From: JAGNZR01 sp051648365
GTDB lineage: Bacteria > Fusobacteriota > Fusobacteriia > Fusobacteriales > Fusobacteriaceae
Direction: 5' to 3'
NCBI GenBank assembly: GCA_051648365.1
Contig: JBOFEZ010000020.1
Coordinates: 1-13,138, forward strand
DNA length: 13,138 nt
Shown here: one piece after another, positions 1 through 7,334 of the stretch
Numbering within the stretch: position 1 is the first letter of the stretch
How the letters are laid out: each line of letters begins with the position of its first letter
Made by a program: the position numbers and the translations under genes
Notes under the pieces: generated by a model
What the model saw: the letters and a program-made list of their open reading frames with translations, nothing else
What the model was told of the DNA's origin: nothing
Databases searched by the model: none

Positions 1-729
1 TTTTCTTTTCTCTTCGAATACAGCTTCTTTTTTAGCGGTTCTAAGAGCCGACTCTTCATTTTTAAAACCTTTAACTCTGTTATCATAATAATTTTTTTCC
101 AGTTCAGACATCTCTATATCTTCAAGAAGATCAAAAGCAGTTTTGATTTCAAGAATATTTTCTAAATCGCTAGGAAGAGTTGTCATAATAGCTGCATCTC
201 TCATAAAATATGTCCATCTATCAAGAGCTGTGATAGAATTTCTATTTGTATCATATTTTTCAAATTCTATAAAATGTATTTCAGACTGATCATTTAATTC
301 TTTACCAGTTTCTTTATTTATAAGTTTATAGACATTATGGTAATTTTTTTCAGGAACCACATTGAAATTTAAAAAGTTTATTGAAATTGTCTTTTCAAGG
401 GATTCAAAATCCAAATCTATAGTAGACTGAGAATCATAGATTTTAGCCCAATGGTAGAGAGCACGTTTGTCATAGTTTTCGTGTCTCATAATCTGAAGTT
501 CAATGTTATACCATTCTTCGCTTACTTTGCTTTTACCTCTCACGTCAATCTGAGGAAGATTGTTAGATAAAAAATCTTCTTCCTTATAGGGATTTTTCAG
601 AATAAGATCAGATATTTTACTTTTTTCATCCACAACAGAATTAATAAGGCTTACAAGTAACTCTTTATTGCTCTCTTGTGAAAAAAGTTTTTTAAAAATG
701 ATATCGATTCTAGGATTTTTTTTTGGCAT
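1..729 (-). CDS. PD-(D/E)XK nuclease-family protein, Rpn/PDDEXK_2 type (partial, C-terminus missing)
   Basis: The frame is open from ATG at 729 to base 1 (243 codons), so the C-terminus lies outside the window. The start follows GGAG with a 6-base gap. The N-terminus MPKKNPRIDIIFKKLFSQE, followed by NKELLVSLINSVV, is the typical opening of the PDDEXK_2 / Rpn 'recombination-promoting nuclease/putative transposase' family. The probable nuclease core is D62 in QIDVRGK and E77-x-Q79 in YNIELQ, that is, D...ExQ rather than ExK, which is common in this family. It is followed by RALYHWAKIYDSQ (about 88-100), another family hallmark. Known for the family: Rpn proteins are DNA endonucleases that promote RecA-independent recombination, and many members are annotated as transposases without being shown to transpose. 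No terminal repeats or partner gene are visible. The charged C-terminal region (EESALRTAKKEAVFEEKRK) resembles the lysine/glutamate-rich tails of the family. Family assignment is confident; activity is inferred. Confidence 0.85.
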   Translation of the reverse strand, partial: MPKKNPRIDIIFKKLFSQESNKELLVSLINSVVDEKSKISDLILKNPYKEEDFLSNNLPQIDVRGKSKVSEEWYNIELQIMRHENYDKRALYHWAKIYDSQSTIDLDFESLEKTISINFLNFNVVPEKNYHNVYKLINKETGKELNDQSEIHFIEFEKYDTNRNSITALDRWTYFMRDAAIMTTLPSDLENILEIKTAFDLLEDIEMSELEKNYYDNRVKGFKNEESALRTAKKEAVFEEKRK

Positions 730-784
730 CAGTATCTCCTTTTTTTGTAATATAATGTTCTTTACACATCTATATTTAGGAGAA

Positions 785-806
785 AAATTAAAATTTCCTT
801 TAATTT
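785..806 (-). terminator. Weak AT-only inverted repeat after the DUF4403 gene
   Basis: AAATTAAA (785-792) and TTTAATTT (799-806) form a perfect 8-bp stem with a 6-base loop. It lies just downstream of the DUF4403 stop, and on the minus strand it is followed by TTTCTCC. The stem has no G-C pair and the T-run is short, so it may be a weak terminator or chance in AT-rich DNA. Without it, the 729 gene could be read through from the ppdK transcript. The rest of 730-821 shows no promoter I can support. Confidence 0.25.
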
Positions 807-821
807 AACAATTTTCTTAAA

Positions 822-2267
822 TTATTTTTTTAATTTTTTTATGTCAAGAATTGAGTTCCCTAGAATTTGTGAGTAAATAATAACTCCGTTATTGTCGATA
901 GAGATATCTTCGATACTCAAGTTCTGTATATTAGTATTTAAAATAATATTTTTTTCCAGTTCTAAGATTTTTACTTTTTCAGATAGAGCCTTTTGAAGAA
1001 GAGGAACATCTTTCTCTATATTGAAAGAGAGATAGTTTTCTAAAATCATCTTCTCAATTTTCTTATGGAAAAATTTGTCTGCTATCTTTAGGATAAAACT
1101 GTCGCTATCTATTTTGAAACTGAAATTTTCCAGTGACAAAACTTTCTTATCTTCAAAAAGTTGGGGAGTTCCGTATAAAGTTACTCCAGCTTCTAAATTT
1201 AGTAGAGAGAAGAGACTTAAAATAAAATTACTTTTCAGATTGAGAGTTCTTCCATCTCCCTGAAGATCTATTTTTTTAAGAGTGAGCTCTCCTCCTCGGA
1301 AAAGTTTAAAGACTTTGTTCAAAAAATTTTCTTCCAAAGTTTTTTTGATGGCATTGTATTTTAAAATAACAGGTAGATTCAGAGTGAACATATTTTCTTT
1401 TTCCTGAGAATAAATTTTTGGAAGAACTCCTAAATCATGAATAGTCTCGGGTTTTCCCACAGAGAGGAAAAGTTCTGCTTCAGTTCCTGTAACTATAGAG
1501 AAAGTGTCTGCTTTCTCATGAATGCCCCCGTAATAGGCTTTTTTAGGTCTAGCCACAAGCCATACATCATAAGTTTTATTTATTTGTAAAGGATCTTTTA
1601 AATTTTTCCACTGTTTATCAATAAATTCTTTTAAATTAAATTGAGCTATTTCTGTATCTAAATCTCGAGCTGTTTTTTGGAGTATGGGATTTATTCTCTT
1701 TTCCAGCTCACTCCGCATACTTATTTTTTCATCTATTTTCAGACCCGCAATCTCCAGTTGAAGGGGAAGCATAGAGTTCGAAAGATTCAGAAGTGGAGAT
1801 GTTTTAGTAAAAAGTTGCCACTCCTCTGTGATATTGAAAGAAGTAGAAACTCCCAAATTACCATTGAAGTCAGCTTCTACATTTTTGGAAGAATTTTCGA
1901 GAATACCGTTAGCCTTTCCAGAAAAATCTGTGGAAGCTGAAATATTATTTCCTTTAGCCGAAAGAAATATTGCTCCTCTATCCAGACTGTATTTCCAGAA
2001 AGCTCTTGTCGGAATATCTGTTTTAAAATTTTTCAGAAGGGAGAGACCTAATCCCAGGAGCTGACTTTTGCTCCCCCCCTGAGAAGCAACCTCATAAATT
2101 CCATCTCCAGAAAAATTTCTTGGAATCTCGTTCTCTAGAATTTCATTGATAGCAGATTTTTTGACAGATATTTCCAGATTTATTTGAGAATTTTTTTCTG
2201 CTGAATAGCTCCCGTTTCCTGCAAATAGAAGGAGAGAGAGAAAAATTATTTTTTTTTGGTAACTCAT
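822..2267 (-). CDS. Secreted DUF4403-family protein
   Basis: This is a 481-residue protein with an N-terminal signal peptide: MSYQKK, hydrophobic IIFLSLLLFAG, then NGSYSA, with likely cleavage near residue 22-23. No lipobox cysteine or other membrane segment is seen, so it is probably periplasmic or exported. DUF4403 landmarks appear in order: an N-terminal beta segment (ISVKKSAINEILENEIP, about 33-49), a central helix SELEKRINPILQKTARDLD (186-204), KQWKNLKDPLQI with WLVARPKKAY (218-245), LPVILKYNAIKKTLEENF (298-315), and a C-terminal GVTLYGTPQLFEDKKVLSLENF stretch (361-382). The function of the family is unknown; a TULIP-like lipid-binding fold has been suggested for related bacterial families, which I cannot confirm here. 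A longer frame begins with ATG at 2279, but only the ATG at 2267 has a ribosome site (GAGGTG, 4-base gap), so I place the start there. The gene lies 11 bases after the ppdK stop and is almost certainly cotranscribed with it. Confidence 0.8.
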   Translation of the reverse strand: MSYQKKIIFLSLLLFAGNGSYSAEKNSQINLEISVKKSAINEILENEIPRNFSGDGIYEVASQGGSKSQLLGLGLSLLKNFKTDIPTRAFWKYSLDRGAIFLSAKGNNISASTDFSGKANGILENSSKNVEADFNGNLGVSTSFNITEEWQLFTKTSPLLNLSNSMLPLQLEIAGLKIDEKISMRSELEKRINPILQKTARDLDTEIAQFNLKEFIDKQWKNLKDPLQINKTYDVWLVARPKKAYYGGIHEKADTFSIVTGTEAELFLSVGKPETIHDLGVLPKIYSQEKENMFTLNLPVILKYNAIKKTLEENFLNKVFKLFRGGELTLKKIDLQGDGRTLNLKSNFILSLFSLLNLEAGVTLYGTPQLFEDKKVLSLENFSFKIDSDSFILKIADKFFHKKIEKMILENYLSFNIEKDVPLLQKALSEKVKILELEKNIILNTNIQNLSIEDISIDNNGVIIYSQILGNSILDIKKLKK

Positions 2268-2278
2268 GATACACCTCA

Positions 2279-4870
2279 TTAACTTTTAGATTTGATTGCA
2301 CTCTGGGCAGCAGCCAGAAGAGCTGCAGGAACCCTGTATGGAGAGCAACTTACATAGTCCAGCCCAAGTTCCTGGCAGAAAGCGATACTTCTTTCTTCTC
2401 CACCGTGTTCACCGCAGATACCTATGGATATATTCGGATTAGATTTTTTTCCGAGATTGATGGCTAACTGCATAAGTTTTCCCACTCCATTTCTGTCCAA
2501 AACTTCGAAAGGGCTGGTATCAAAAATGTGATTATCTCGATACTGTTCAATAAATTTACCTGAGTCATCACGGGAGAGTCCGTAGGATGTCTGGGTAAGG
2601 TCATTGGTTCCAAAGGAGAAAAATTCGGCTTCCTGTGCCAGCTCATCTGCTACTACACAAGCTCTAGGTAATTCTATCATAGTTCCTATGGAATATCTAA
2701 ACTTTTTATTCCTAGTTTTCTCCTCTATAGTTTTTATAATCCTAGATTTCACAAACTTTAATTCCTTAAGTTCTGAAACTAAAGGTATCATAATCTCAAT
2801 ATGGGGGTCAATTCCCTCTTCGAGACATCTCAGAGCGGCATTGGATATAGCCTGAACTTGAGTTTCGTAAATTTCCGGATAGGTAACAGCTAGTCTGCAA
2901 CCTCTATGTCCAAGCATAGGATTATGTTCTTCGAGAGATTTAATTCGCAATTCAGCCTCTTCAACTGTGCTTTTCATAATACTGGCCATAAATTTAATAT
3001 CTTTTTTTTCGGTAGGAAGAAATTCGTGTAACGGAGGGTCAAGAAGACGTATATTTATAGATTTTCCATCCATAAGTTTCATCATCTGATAGAAATCCTC
3101 CTCTTGATAAGGGAGTATTTTTTCTAAAGCTCGTTTCCTCTCTTCAGTTGTTTTAGAAAGTATCATCTCACGGACAGCCCAGATCCTATCCTCTTTAAAG
3201 AACATATGCTCTGTACGGCAGAGTCCTATACCCTCACCGTGAAACTTCAATCCTACAGCACAGTCTTCAGGAGTATCTGAATTCATTCGGACTCCCATCT
3301 GCTTATATTTTAGGGCTAAAGAAAGAACTCTTTCGAAGTTGCTGTCTACGTTACCCTTATCGATTTCGATTTCTCCTAAATAGATGCTTCCTGTATAGCC
3401 ATCTATAGAAATTATATCTCCCTGTGAAACTTTCCTACCTCCTAGAAAAAATTCTTTTTTCTCAAAATTTATAATCATATCTGAGCATCCGGCAACACAG
3501 CACTTACCCATACCTCTAGCCACAACTGCTCCATGGGAAGTGAGACCACCCTTAGCTGTAAGTATACCTGAAGCTATGCTCATCCCCCTCAGATCTTCAG
3601 GAGAGGTTTCATTTCTGACAAGGATGCAGTCAGGTCCTGTTATCTCTTCAGATGTGAGAATAACTTTTCCTGTGGCAACTCCTGCTGAACCAGCTAATCC
3701 TTTTCCAAGATACTCAGCCTTCTCCAGACTCTCTTTTTTGAAGTTTCCTTTCAGAAGTTTGGAGATGTCTTTTCCATCGATTCTCAGAAGAGCTGTTTTT
3801 TCATCGATAATTCCTTCATCTATGAGATCTAGTGCTATCTTTACTCCTGCAAAGGGAGCACGTTTTCCATTTCTTGTTTGAAGTATAAAAAGTTTCCCGT
3901 CTTCTACGGTGAACTCTATATCCTGCATATCTCTGTAATGAAGCTCAAGATCTTTAGCGATTTTAAGGAACTGTTTATGGATTCCGGGCATCTCCCTTGA
4001 CAGATCTTCTAGTTCTAGAGGAGTTCTGATTCCTGCAACTATATCTTCACCTTGAGCCATAGGAAGATATTCTCCGAAGATTTCATTTTCGCCGTTGGCA
4101 GGATTTCTGCTGAAAGCTACTCCGGTGGCAGATTTTATATTTAGATTTCCGAAGACCATTCGCTGTATGTTCACGGCCGTCCCCATATTTTCGTTTATAT
4201 TGTTGAGTTCACGGTATACTTTGGCACGGTTATTGTTCCACGAGAGAAAAATTGCTTCAACAGCCATGAGTAACTGTTGTTTTACATCTTGAGGAAAATT
4301 CTCGTTAAAATTTTTAAGATAGATTTCTTTATAAAGAAGAAGCCGTTTTTCAGAAAACTCGAGACTTTCTTTTGAAAATTGTTTTTCCAGTTCTAAATCT
4401 ATTTGATTAAAGTTTTCTCTGGAAATTTTTTTTACAATATCTGAAAACATCTCTATAAATCTGCTGTAACTGTCCAAAGCGAACTTTCTATTTTTAAAAT
4501 GTTGTGCCACTGCTTCTAAAGTAGCATCATTGAATCCCAGATTTAGGAGAGTATCCATCATTCCAGGCATGGATACAGGAGCTCCCGATCTTACTGAGAG
4601 AAGGAGAGGATTTTTTCCGCCGAAAATTTTGTCACATTTTTTTTCTAGGTTTGCTAAAGCCAAGTCAATAGAATTTAACAGTTCGGAAGAGAGAACGTTT
4701 CCTTTTTCCGTATACTCTCTACAAGATTCGGTAGTGATAATAAATCCTTCAGGAACTGGAAGACCCAAGTTAGTCATTTCACATAGATTGGCTCCTTTAC
4801 CTCCCAAAAGATTTTTCATACTCTTATCCCCTTCGTTGAACATATAAATTCTTTTTTCTATTTTTTCCAT
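2279..4870 (-). CDS. ppdK: Pyruvate, phosphate dikinase
   Basis: PPDK catalyses the reversible reaction pyruvate + ATP + Pi = PEP + AMP + PPi in the cytoplasm. The 863-residue length is close to the usual ~870-880. The nucleotide-binding domain opens with SMKNLLGGKGANLCEM (about 17-32) and includes LLSVRSGAPVSMPGMMDT (90-107) and LFILQTRNGKR (327-337). The central phosphohistidine domain carries GGLTSHGAVVARGMGKCC with the swivelling His446 and, two residues before it, Thr444, the position regulated by PDRP kinases in other organisms. The C-terminal PEP/pyruvate TIM barrel has LCRTEHMFF, NPMLGHRGCRLAVTYPE, FFSFGTNDLTQTSYGLSRDD and GICGEHGG with the proton-donor Cys819. The residue after the catalytic His is Gly where Ala is usual. 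The ATG at 4870 is chosen because GGAGG lies 8 bases upstream; a GTG at 4879 overlaps that ribosome site and is unlikely. In anaerobes the enzyme often acts as a PPi-linked glycolytic or gluconeogenic step. Confidence 0.97.
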   Translation of the reverse strand: MEKIEKRIYMFNEGDKSMKNLLGGKGANLCEMTNLGLPVPEGFIITTESCREYTEKGNVLSSELLNSIDLALANLEKKCDKIFGGKNPLLLSVRSGAPVSMPGMMDTLLNLGFNDATLEAVAQHFKNRKFALDSYSRFIEMFSDIVKKISRENFNQIDLELEKQFSKESLEFSEKRLLLYKEIYLKNFNENFPQDVKQQLLMAVEAIFLSWNNNRAKVYRELNNINENMGTAVNIQRMVFGNLNIKSATGVAFSRNPANGENEIFGEYLPMAQGEDIVAGIRTPLELEDLSREMPGIHKQFLKIAKDLELHYRDMQDIEFTVEDGKLFILQTRNGKRAPFAGVKIALDLIDEGIIDEKTALLRIDGKDISKLLKGNFKKESLEKAEYLGKGLAGSAGVATGKVILTSEEITGPDCILVRNETSPEDLRGMSIASGILTAKGGLTSHGAVVARGMGKCCVAGCSDMIINFEKKEFFLGGRKVSQGDIISIDGYTGSIYLGEIEIDKGNVDSNFERVLSLALKYKQMGVRMNSDTPEDCAVGLKFHGEGIGLCRTEHMFFKEDRIWAVREMILSKTTEERKRALEKILPYQEEDFYQMMKLMDGKSINIRLLDPPLHEFLPTEKKDIKFMASIMKSTVEEAELRIKSLEEHNPMLGHRGCRLAVTYPEIYETQVQAISNAALRCLEEGIDPHIEIMIPLVSELKELKFVKSRIIKTIEEKTRNKKFRYSIGTMIELPRACVVADELAQEAEFFSFGTNDLTQTSYGLSRDDSGKFIEQYRDNHIFDTSPFEVLDRNGVGKLMQLAINLGKKSNPNISIGICGEHGGEERSIAFCQELGLDYVSCSPYRVPAALLAAAQSAIKSKS

Positions 4871-4891
4871 AATAAACACCTCCGATACAGA

Positions 4892-4920
4892 AGTTTACCT
4901 CGTAAAAATCTTAAAGTCAA
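4892..4920 (-). promoter_or_regulatory. Predicted sigma-70-type promoter of ppdK
   Basis: On the minus strand, TTGACT (4920-4915) is separated by exactly 17 bases from TAAACT (4897-4892). The -35 box matches 5 of 6 consensus bases and the -10 box 4 of 6. The predicted start site is about 15 bases before the GGAGG ribosome site, giving a very short leader with no room for a riboswitch. I see no equally good promoter for the divergent yihY-like gene in 4880-4990, only an AT-rich TAGTATATATAG at 4964-4975. Confidence 0.6.
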
Positions 4921-4990
4921 AGAGCATAAATGGAGATATGTAGAAGGGAAAAGGGGAAGTTTTTAGTATATATAGGGGTGAGGTGAATAT

Positions 4991-6220
4991 ATGAGAAACA
5001 AAATAGAAAAAATTATAAATTATAAAAAACGAGGAGACAGAAGATTTGTCCATATAATTGCAGGTATAGAGGGAGCTCATAGTAACTACGTGAGATCCAA
5101 TTCTGGTGTGTGGGTGTCTTCTCTCTGCTATTTTTCTGTACTTTCTCTAATTCCTATACTGGCGATAGCTTTCAGTTTTGGAAGATTTATGGGGATAGAA
5201 AGTTTTCTTGCAACACAGCTCTATAAAAATTCTCCTCTGGATGAAGAATCACTAAAAACACTTTTGGATGTGGCTCAGAATCTTCTGGAAAATACGCGGA
5301 GTGGAATTTTAGCAGGAGTAGGATTTATATTTCTGGGATGGGTTGTAATCAGTATGTTTTCTCTGATTGAAAACTCTATGAATGCCATATGGCGGGTGGA
5401 AAAATCTCGTACATTCTTCAGAAAGTGTACAGATTATTTAACTATAGTGATGCTGTTTCCAATTACGTTGCTCTCTCTAAGTATACTGACATCACCAAAT
5501 TCAGCTATCGCAAACCTAATTCCGGCTCCTGTTTTTATATTGGCACCATATATATCCGTTTGGATATTTTTTACAGTTTTTTATAGCATTATGCCAAATT
5601 GTAAAATCCATTTTTTGCCTGCAGTTATATCGGGTTTTTTTGTATCTGTAGTGTTCAATCAAAGTAATCAGATATTCATAAAACTCCAGATACTGATAAA
5701 TGAATACAATAAAATATATGGAAGTTTTTCAATAATTCTGATGTTTCTTATATGGTTAAAAATTGTATGGTTTCTTATTTTGGTAGGAGTCCATCTTACA
5801 TATATAGTTCAAAATAGCCAGTCACTCAGCAATATAGAGGGCATCTCCAGACTCAATTTTAGATGCAGGTATAGAATGGCTCTGGCAGTGACCCTTGTAC
5901 TTGCAAAAAATTATGTAGAAAACGGACCTCCTCTCACATCTAAAGAAATTTCAAAAATAAGCAATATTCCCTTGGAGATGATAAATGATATTTTAAAAAT
6001 TTTGAAAGAGACAGAAATAGTTTTTGAAAGTGTACAGTATGATGATTTTGAAAAATATTATAAACTCTCATATAATTACCAGGAACTGAAAGTCTCAACG
6101 ATATATGAGGTTATGGAAAATTATGGAGATATATTTACTGGAGATAAATTTTTCCCTACTGGAGAAAATTTGGAAGAAAAAATTATCAATTTAATTGACA
6201 GAGAAGAAAGTTTGAGTTAG
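4991..6220 (+). CDS. YihY/BrkB-family inner membrane protein
   Basis: This is a 409-residue protein of the YihY/virulence factor BrkB family (once called RNase BN, a misassignment). About six membrane segments are seen, near residues 43-66, 105-125, 147-166, 178-200, 208-229 and 245-273. Family landmarks include GVWVSSLCYFSVLSLIPIL (39-57), a loop with NAIWRVEKSRTF (131-142) and YGSFSIILMFLIWLKIVWF (243-261). A cytoplasmic C-terminal region of about 130 residues follows; its 290-350 part (LTSKEISKISNIPLEMINDILKIL) reads like a winged-helix segment, a common extension in Firmicutes and Fusobacteria. The molecular function of the family is not settled. ATG at 4991 is preceded by GAGGTG with a 5-base gap. 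The rubredoxin gene follows 33 bases after the stop with no terminator between, so the two are probably cotranscribed. Confidence 0.9.
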   Translation: MRNKIEKIINYKKRGDRRFVHIIAGIEGAHSNYVRSNSGVWVSSLCYFSVLSLIPILAIAFSFGRFMGIESFLATQLYKNSPLDEESLKTLLDVAQNLLENTRSGILAGVGFIFLGWVVISMFSLIENSMNAIWRVEKSRTFFRKCTDYLTIVMLFPITLLSLSILTSPNSAIANLIPAPVFILAPYISVWIFFTVFYSIMPNCKIHFLPAVISGFFVSVVFNQSNQIFIKLQILINEYNKIYGSFSIILMFLIWLKIVWFLILVGVHLTYIVQNSQSLSNIEGISRLNFRCRYRMALAVTLVLAKNYVENGPPLTSKEISKISNIPLEMINDILKILKETEIVFESVQYDDFEKYYKLSYNYQELKVSTIYEVMENYGDIFTGDKFFPTGENLEEKIINLIDREESLS

Positions 6221-6253
6221 ACTTGATTACAGAAAATAAATTAGGAGGATTTT

Positions 6254-6415
6254 ATGAGATATTTGTGCACTATCTGTTCATATGTATATGACCCAAAAAT
6301 CGGAGATAGAGAAAATGGAGTAAAACCAGAAACAGATTTTAAAGAAATTTCAGAACAATGGGTTTGCCCTATCTGTGGTGCAAACAAAGAAAATTTTGAA
6401 GCTATAAACGAATAA
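6254..6415 (+). CDS. Rubredoxin (53 aa)
   Basis: This short gene encodes a complete rubredoxin, a one-iron electron carrier. The two iron-ligand motifs are C5-T-I-C8 near the N-terminus and C38-P-I-C41-G near the C-terminus. Between them lie the family residues YVYDPKIGDRENGVKP and the aromatic EQWVCP. Length (53) is typical. The residue after the first CxxC is Ser (CTICSY) where Gly is usual, a tolerated variation. AGGAGG lies 5 bases before the ATG. Rubredoxins in anaerobes pass electrons to rubrerythrin, superoxide reductase or flavodiiron proteins, but none of these partners is in the window, so the specific partner cannot be named. It is probably cotranscribed with the upstream YihY-like gene, and a strong terminator follows directly. 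Confidence 0.95.
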   Translation: MRYLCTICSYVYDPKIGDRENGVKPETDFKEISEQWVCPICGANKENFEAINE

Positions 6416-6453
6416 AAAAAGGCAACCTTTAAAAATTTGAAGGTTGCCTTTTT
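6416..6453. terminator. Bidirectional rho-independent terminator between rubredoxin and ylmH-like genes
   Basis: A perfect 14-bp stem, AAAAAGGCAACCTT (6416-6429) and AAGGTTGCCTTTTT (6440-6453), encloses a 10-base loop. T-runs flank it on both strands, so it can stop transcription from the rubredoxin gene (+) and from the convergent S4-protein gene (-), whose stop codon is only 2 bases away. GC-rich core plus T-tract makes this a convincing terminator. Confidence 0.92.
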
Positions 6454-6454
6454 C

Positions 6455-7231
6455 TTAGATATATTTTTTTAATTGAATACGGATTTTTCCTTTTTTGTTT
6501 TCGCCCAATTCTTTGAAAAAAAGAAATTTACCCTTTTTTCTTATAGTAATAACACTGAGCGGAGGAATAGATTTGCTTGTTTTTTTCTCTATCTGATAAT
6601 CCACAGAAACATCTCCGGACTCTATAAAAGAATCAGCAATATTTCTGGAACAACCCAAAGCAGAGGCGACTAAGGAATCTAACCTGAGAGATGCCACAGT
6701 GTCGTTTATCTCCAAAAATTTAGGTTGAGGGACCGAAGATTCATCTGCACTATTTATTTTTACAGGGATAGTTGCGACACTGGTAATTTCATCTGAAATC
6801 ATCTGAAAAAAATCTTCTAAAATAATTCCGTAGCATAAGTTTTCGTGGACTACCAAATCGCCCATAATCTCTCTCTTTATTCCAAGGCTCATGAGAGTTC
6901 CCAAAAAATCTTTGTGCTGAAGTTCGCGGAATCTGTTTTCTCCATGTATTTTAAAATATTTCACTGGGAAATGAAATTCCCATTCCTGACTATTTTTTGG
7001 ATAGAAAGCAAGGATTTTTCTTTCTGAGAATTCATTGAGTCCCAAAGCTTTTATTCCTATTTTGAGATGCTCTTGAAGTTTTTCTAGAGTTTTCCATATT
7101 GTAGGAGGAAGAAAGTACCCGGAATATACAATATAATCTATATCCCGACTGAGCTCCATGTCTTCATAGAGAGAGGCTACTAAAAATTCATCCTCGTGTG
7201 AGAAATTTTTTAAAAAATTTTCCTTTGTCAT
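6455..7231 (-). CDS. YlmH-like RNA-binding protein with S4 domain
   Basis: This 258-residue protein matches the YlmH family. The diagnostic central motif is HKDFLGTLMSLGIKREIMGD (106-125), followed by a C-terminal S4 RNA-binding domain (about 179-240) beginning SLRLDSLVASALGCSRNIAD and continuing FIESGDVSVDY. Established for the family: B. subtilis YlmH binds the 50S subunit/peptidyl-tRNA complex and supports an RqcH-independent ribosome-associated quality control pathway. In Firmicutes the gene often sits near ylmF/ylmG/divIVA in the cell-division cluster; here it stands alone. The C-terminal part of the S4 domain is divergent: where many members have a GD-x-IS-x-RGKGR-like end, this one reads PPLSVITIRKKGKF. 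ATG at 7231 is preceded by AAGGTG with a 4-base gap. An extended -10 promoter lies about 40 bases upstream. Confidence 0.88.
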   Translation of the reverse strand: MTKENFLKNFSHEDEFLVASLYEDMELSRDIDYIVYSGYFLPPTIWKTLEKLQEHLKIGIKALGLNEFSERKILAFYPKNSQEWEFHFPVKYFKIHGENRFRELQHKDFLGTLMSLGIKREIMGDLVVHENLCYGIILEDFFQMISDEITSVATIPVKINSADESSVPQPKFLEINDTVASLRLDSLVASALGCSRNIADSFIESGDVSVDYQIEKKTSKSIPPLSVITIRKKGKFLFFKELGENKKGKIRIQLKKYI

Positions 7232-7254
7232 AAGTCACCTTCTTAAAAAAATAC

Positions 7255-7284
7255 TTGATATTTAGACTAATTATAGCATAAAAT
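7255..7284 (+). promoter_or_regulatory. Predicted promoter of the PHP phosphoesterase gene
   Basis: TTGATA (7255-7260) and TAAAAT (7279-7284), each 5 of 6 to consensus, are separated by 18 bases. The ATG at 7335 would then have a leader of about 45 bases. It overlaps the extended -10 element of the divergent ylmH-like gene. Confidence 0.5.
7270..7278 (-). promoter_or_regulatory. Extended -10 promoter element for the ylmH-like gene
   Basis: The minus strand reads TGCTATAAT, an exact TGn-TATAAT extended -10 element. The hexamer 17 bases upstream (TTTTAT) is a poor -35, as is common for extended -10 promoters. The implied leader is about 30 bases. This element lies between the -35 and -10 boxes of the promoter predicted for the divergent PHP gene. 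Confidence 0.6.
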
Positions 7285-7334
7285 GAAGAAGAATAAAAAT
7301 TATTAAAAATTCCAAGATAAAAGCGAGGTAAAAA

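Noticed and set aside
1..729. Insertion sequence call for the PD-(D/E)XK gene
   Set aside because: No terminal inverted repeat, target duplication or second transposition gene is visible in the window; the family name alone does not establish a mobile element.
3540..3881. A 113-codon plus-strand frame inside ppdK
   Set aside because: It is antisense to the conserved central region of PPDK and has no family features.
4921..4990. Possible riboswitch or structured leader before the YihY-like gene
   Set aside because: The stretch is purine-rich and short, with no stable stem or terminator-like hairpin visible.
4895..5080. A 61-codon minus-strand frame with hydrophobic residues between ppdK and the YihY-like gene
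   Set aside because: It overlaps the supported start of the YihY-like gene and the ppdK promoter, has no convincing ribosome site or family match, and is an AT-rich shadow frame.
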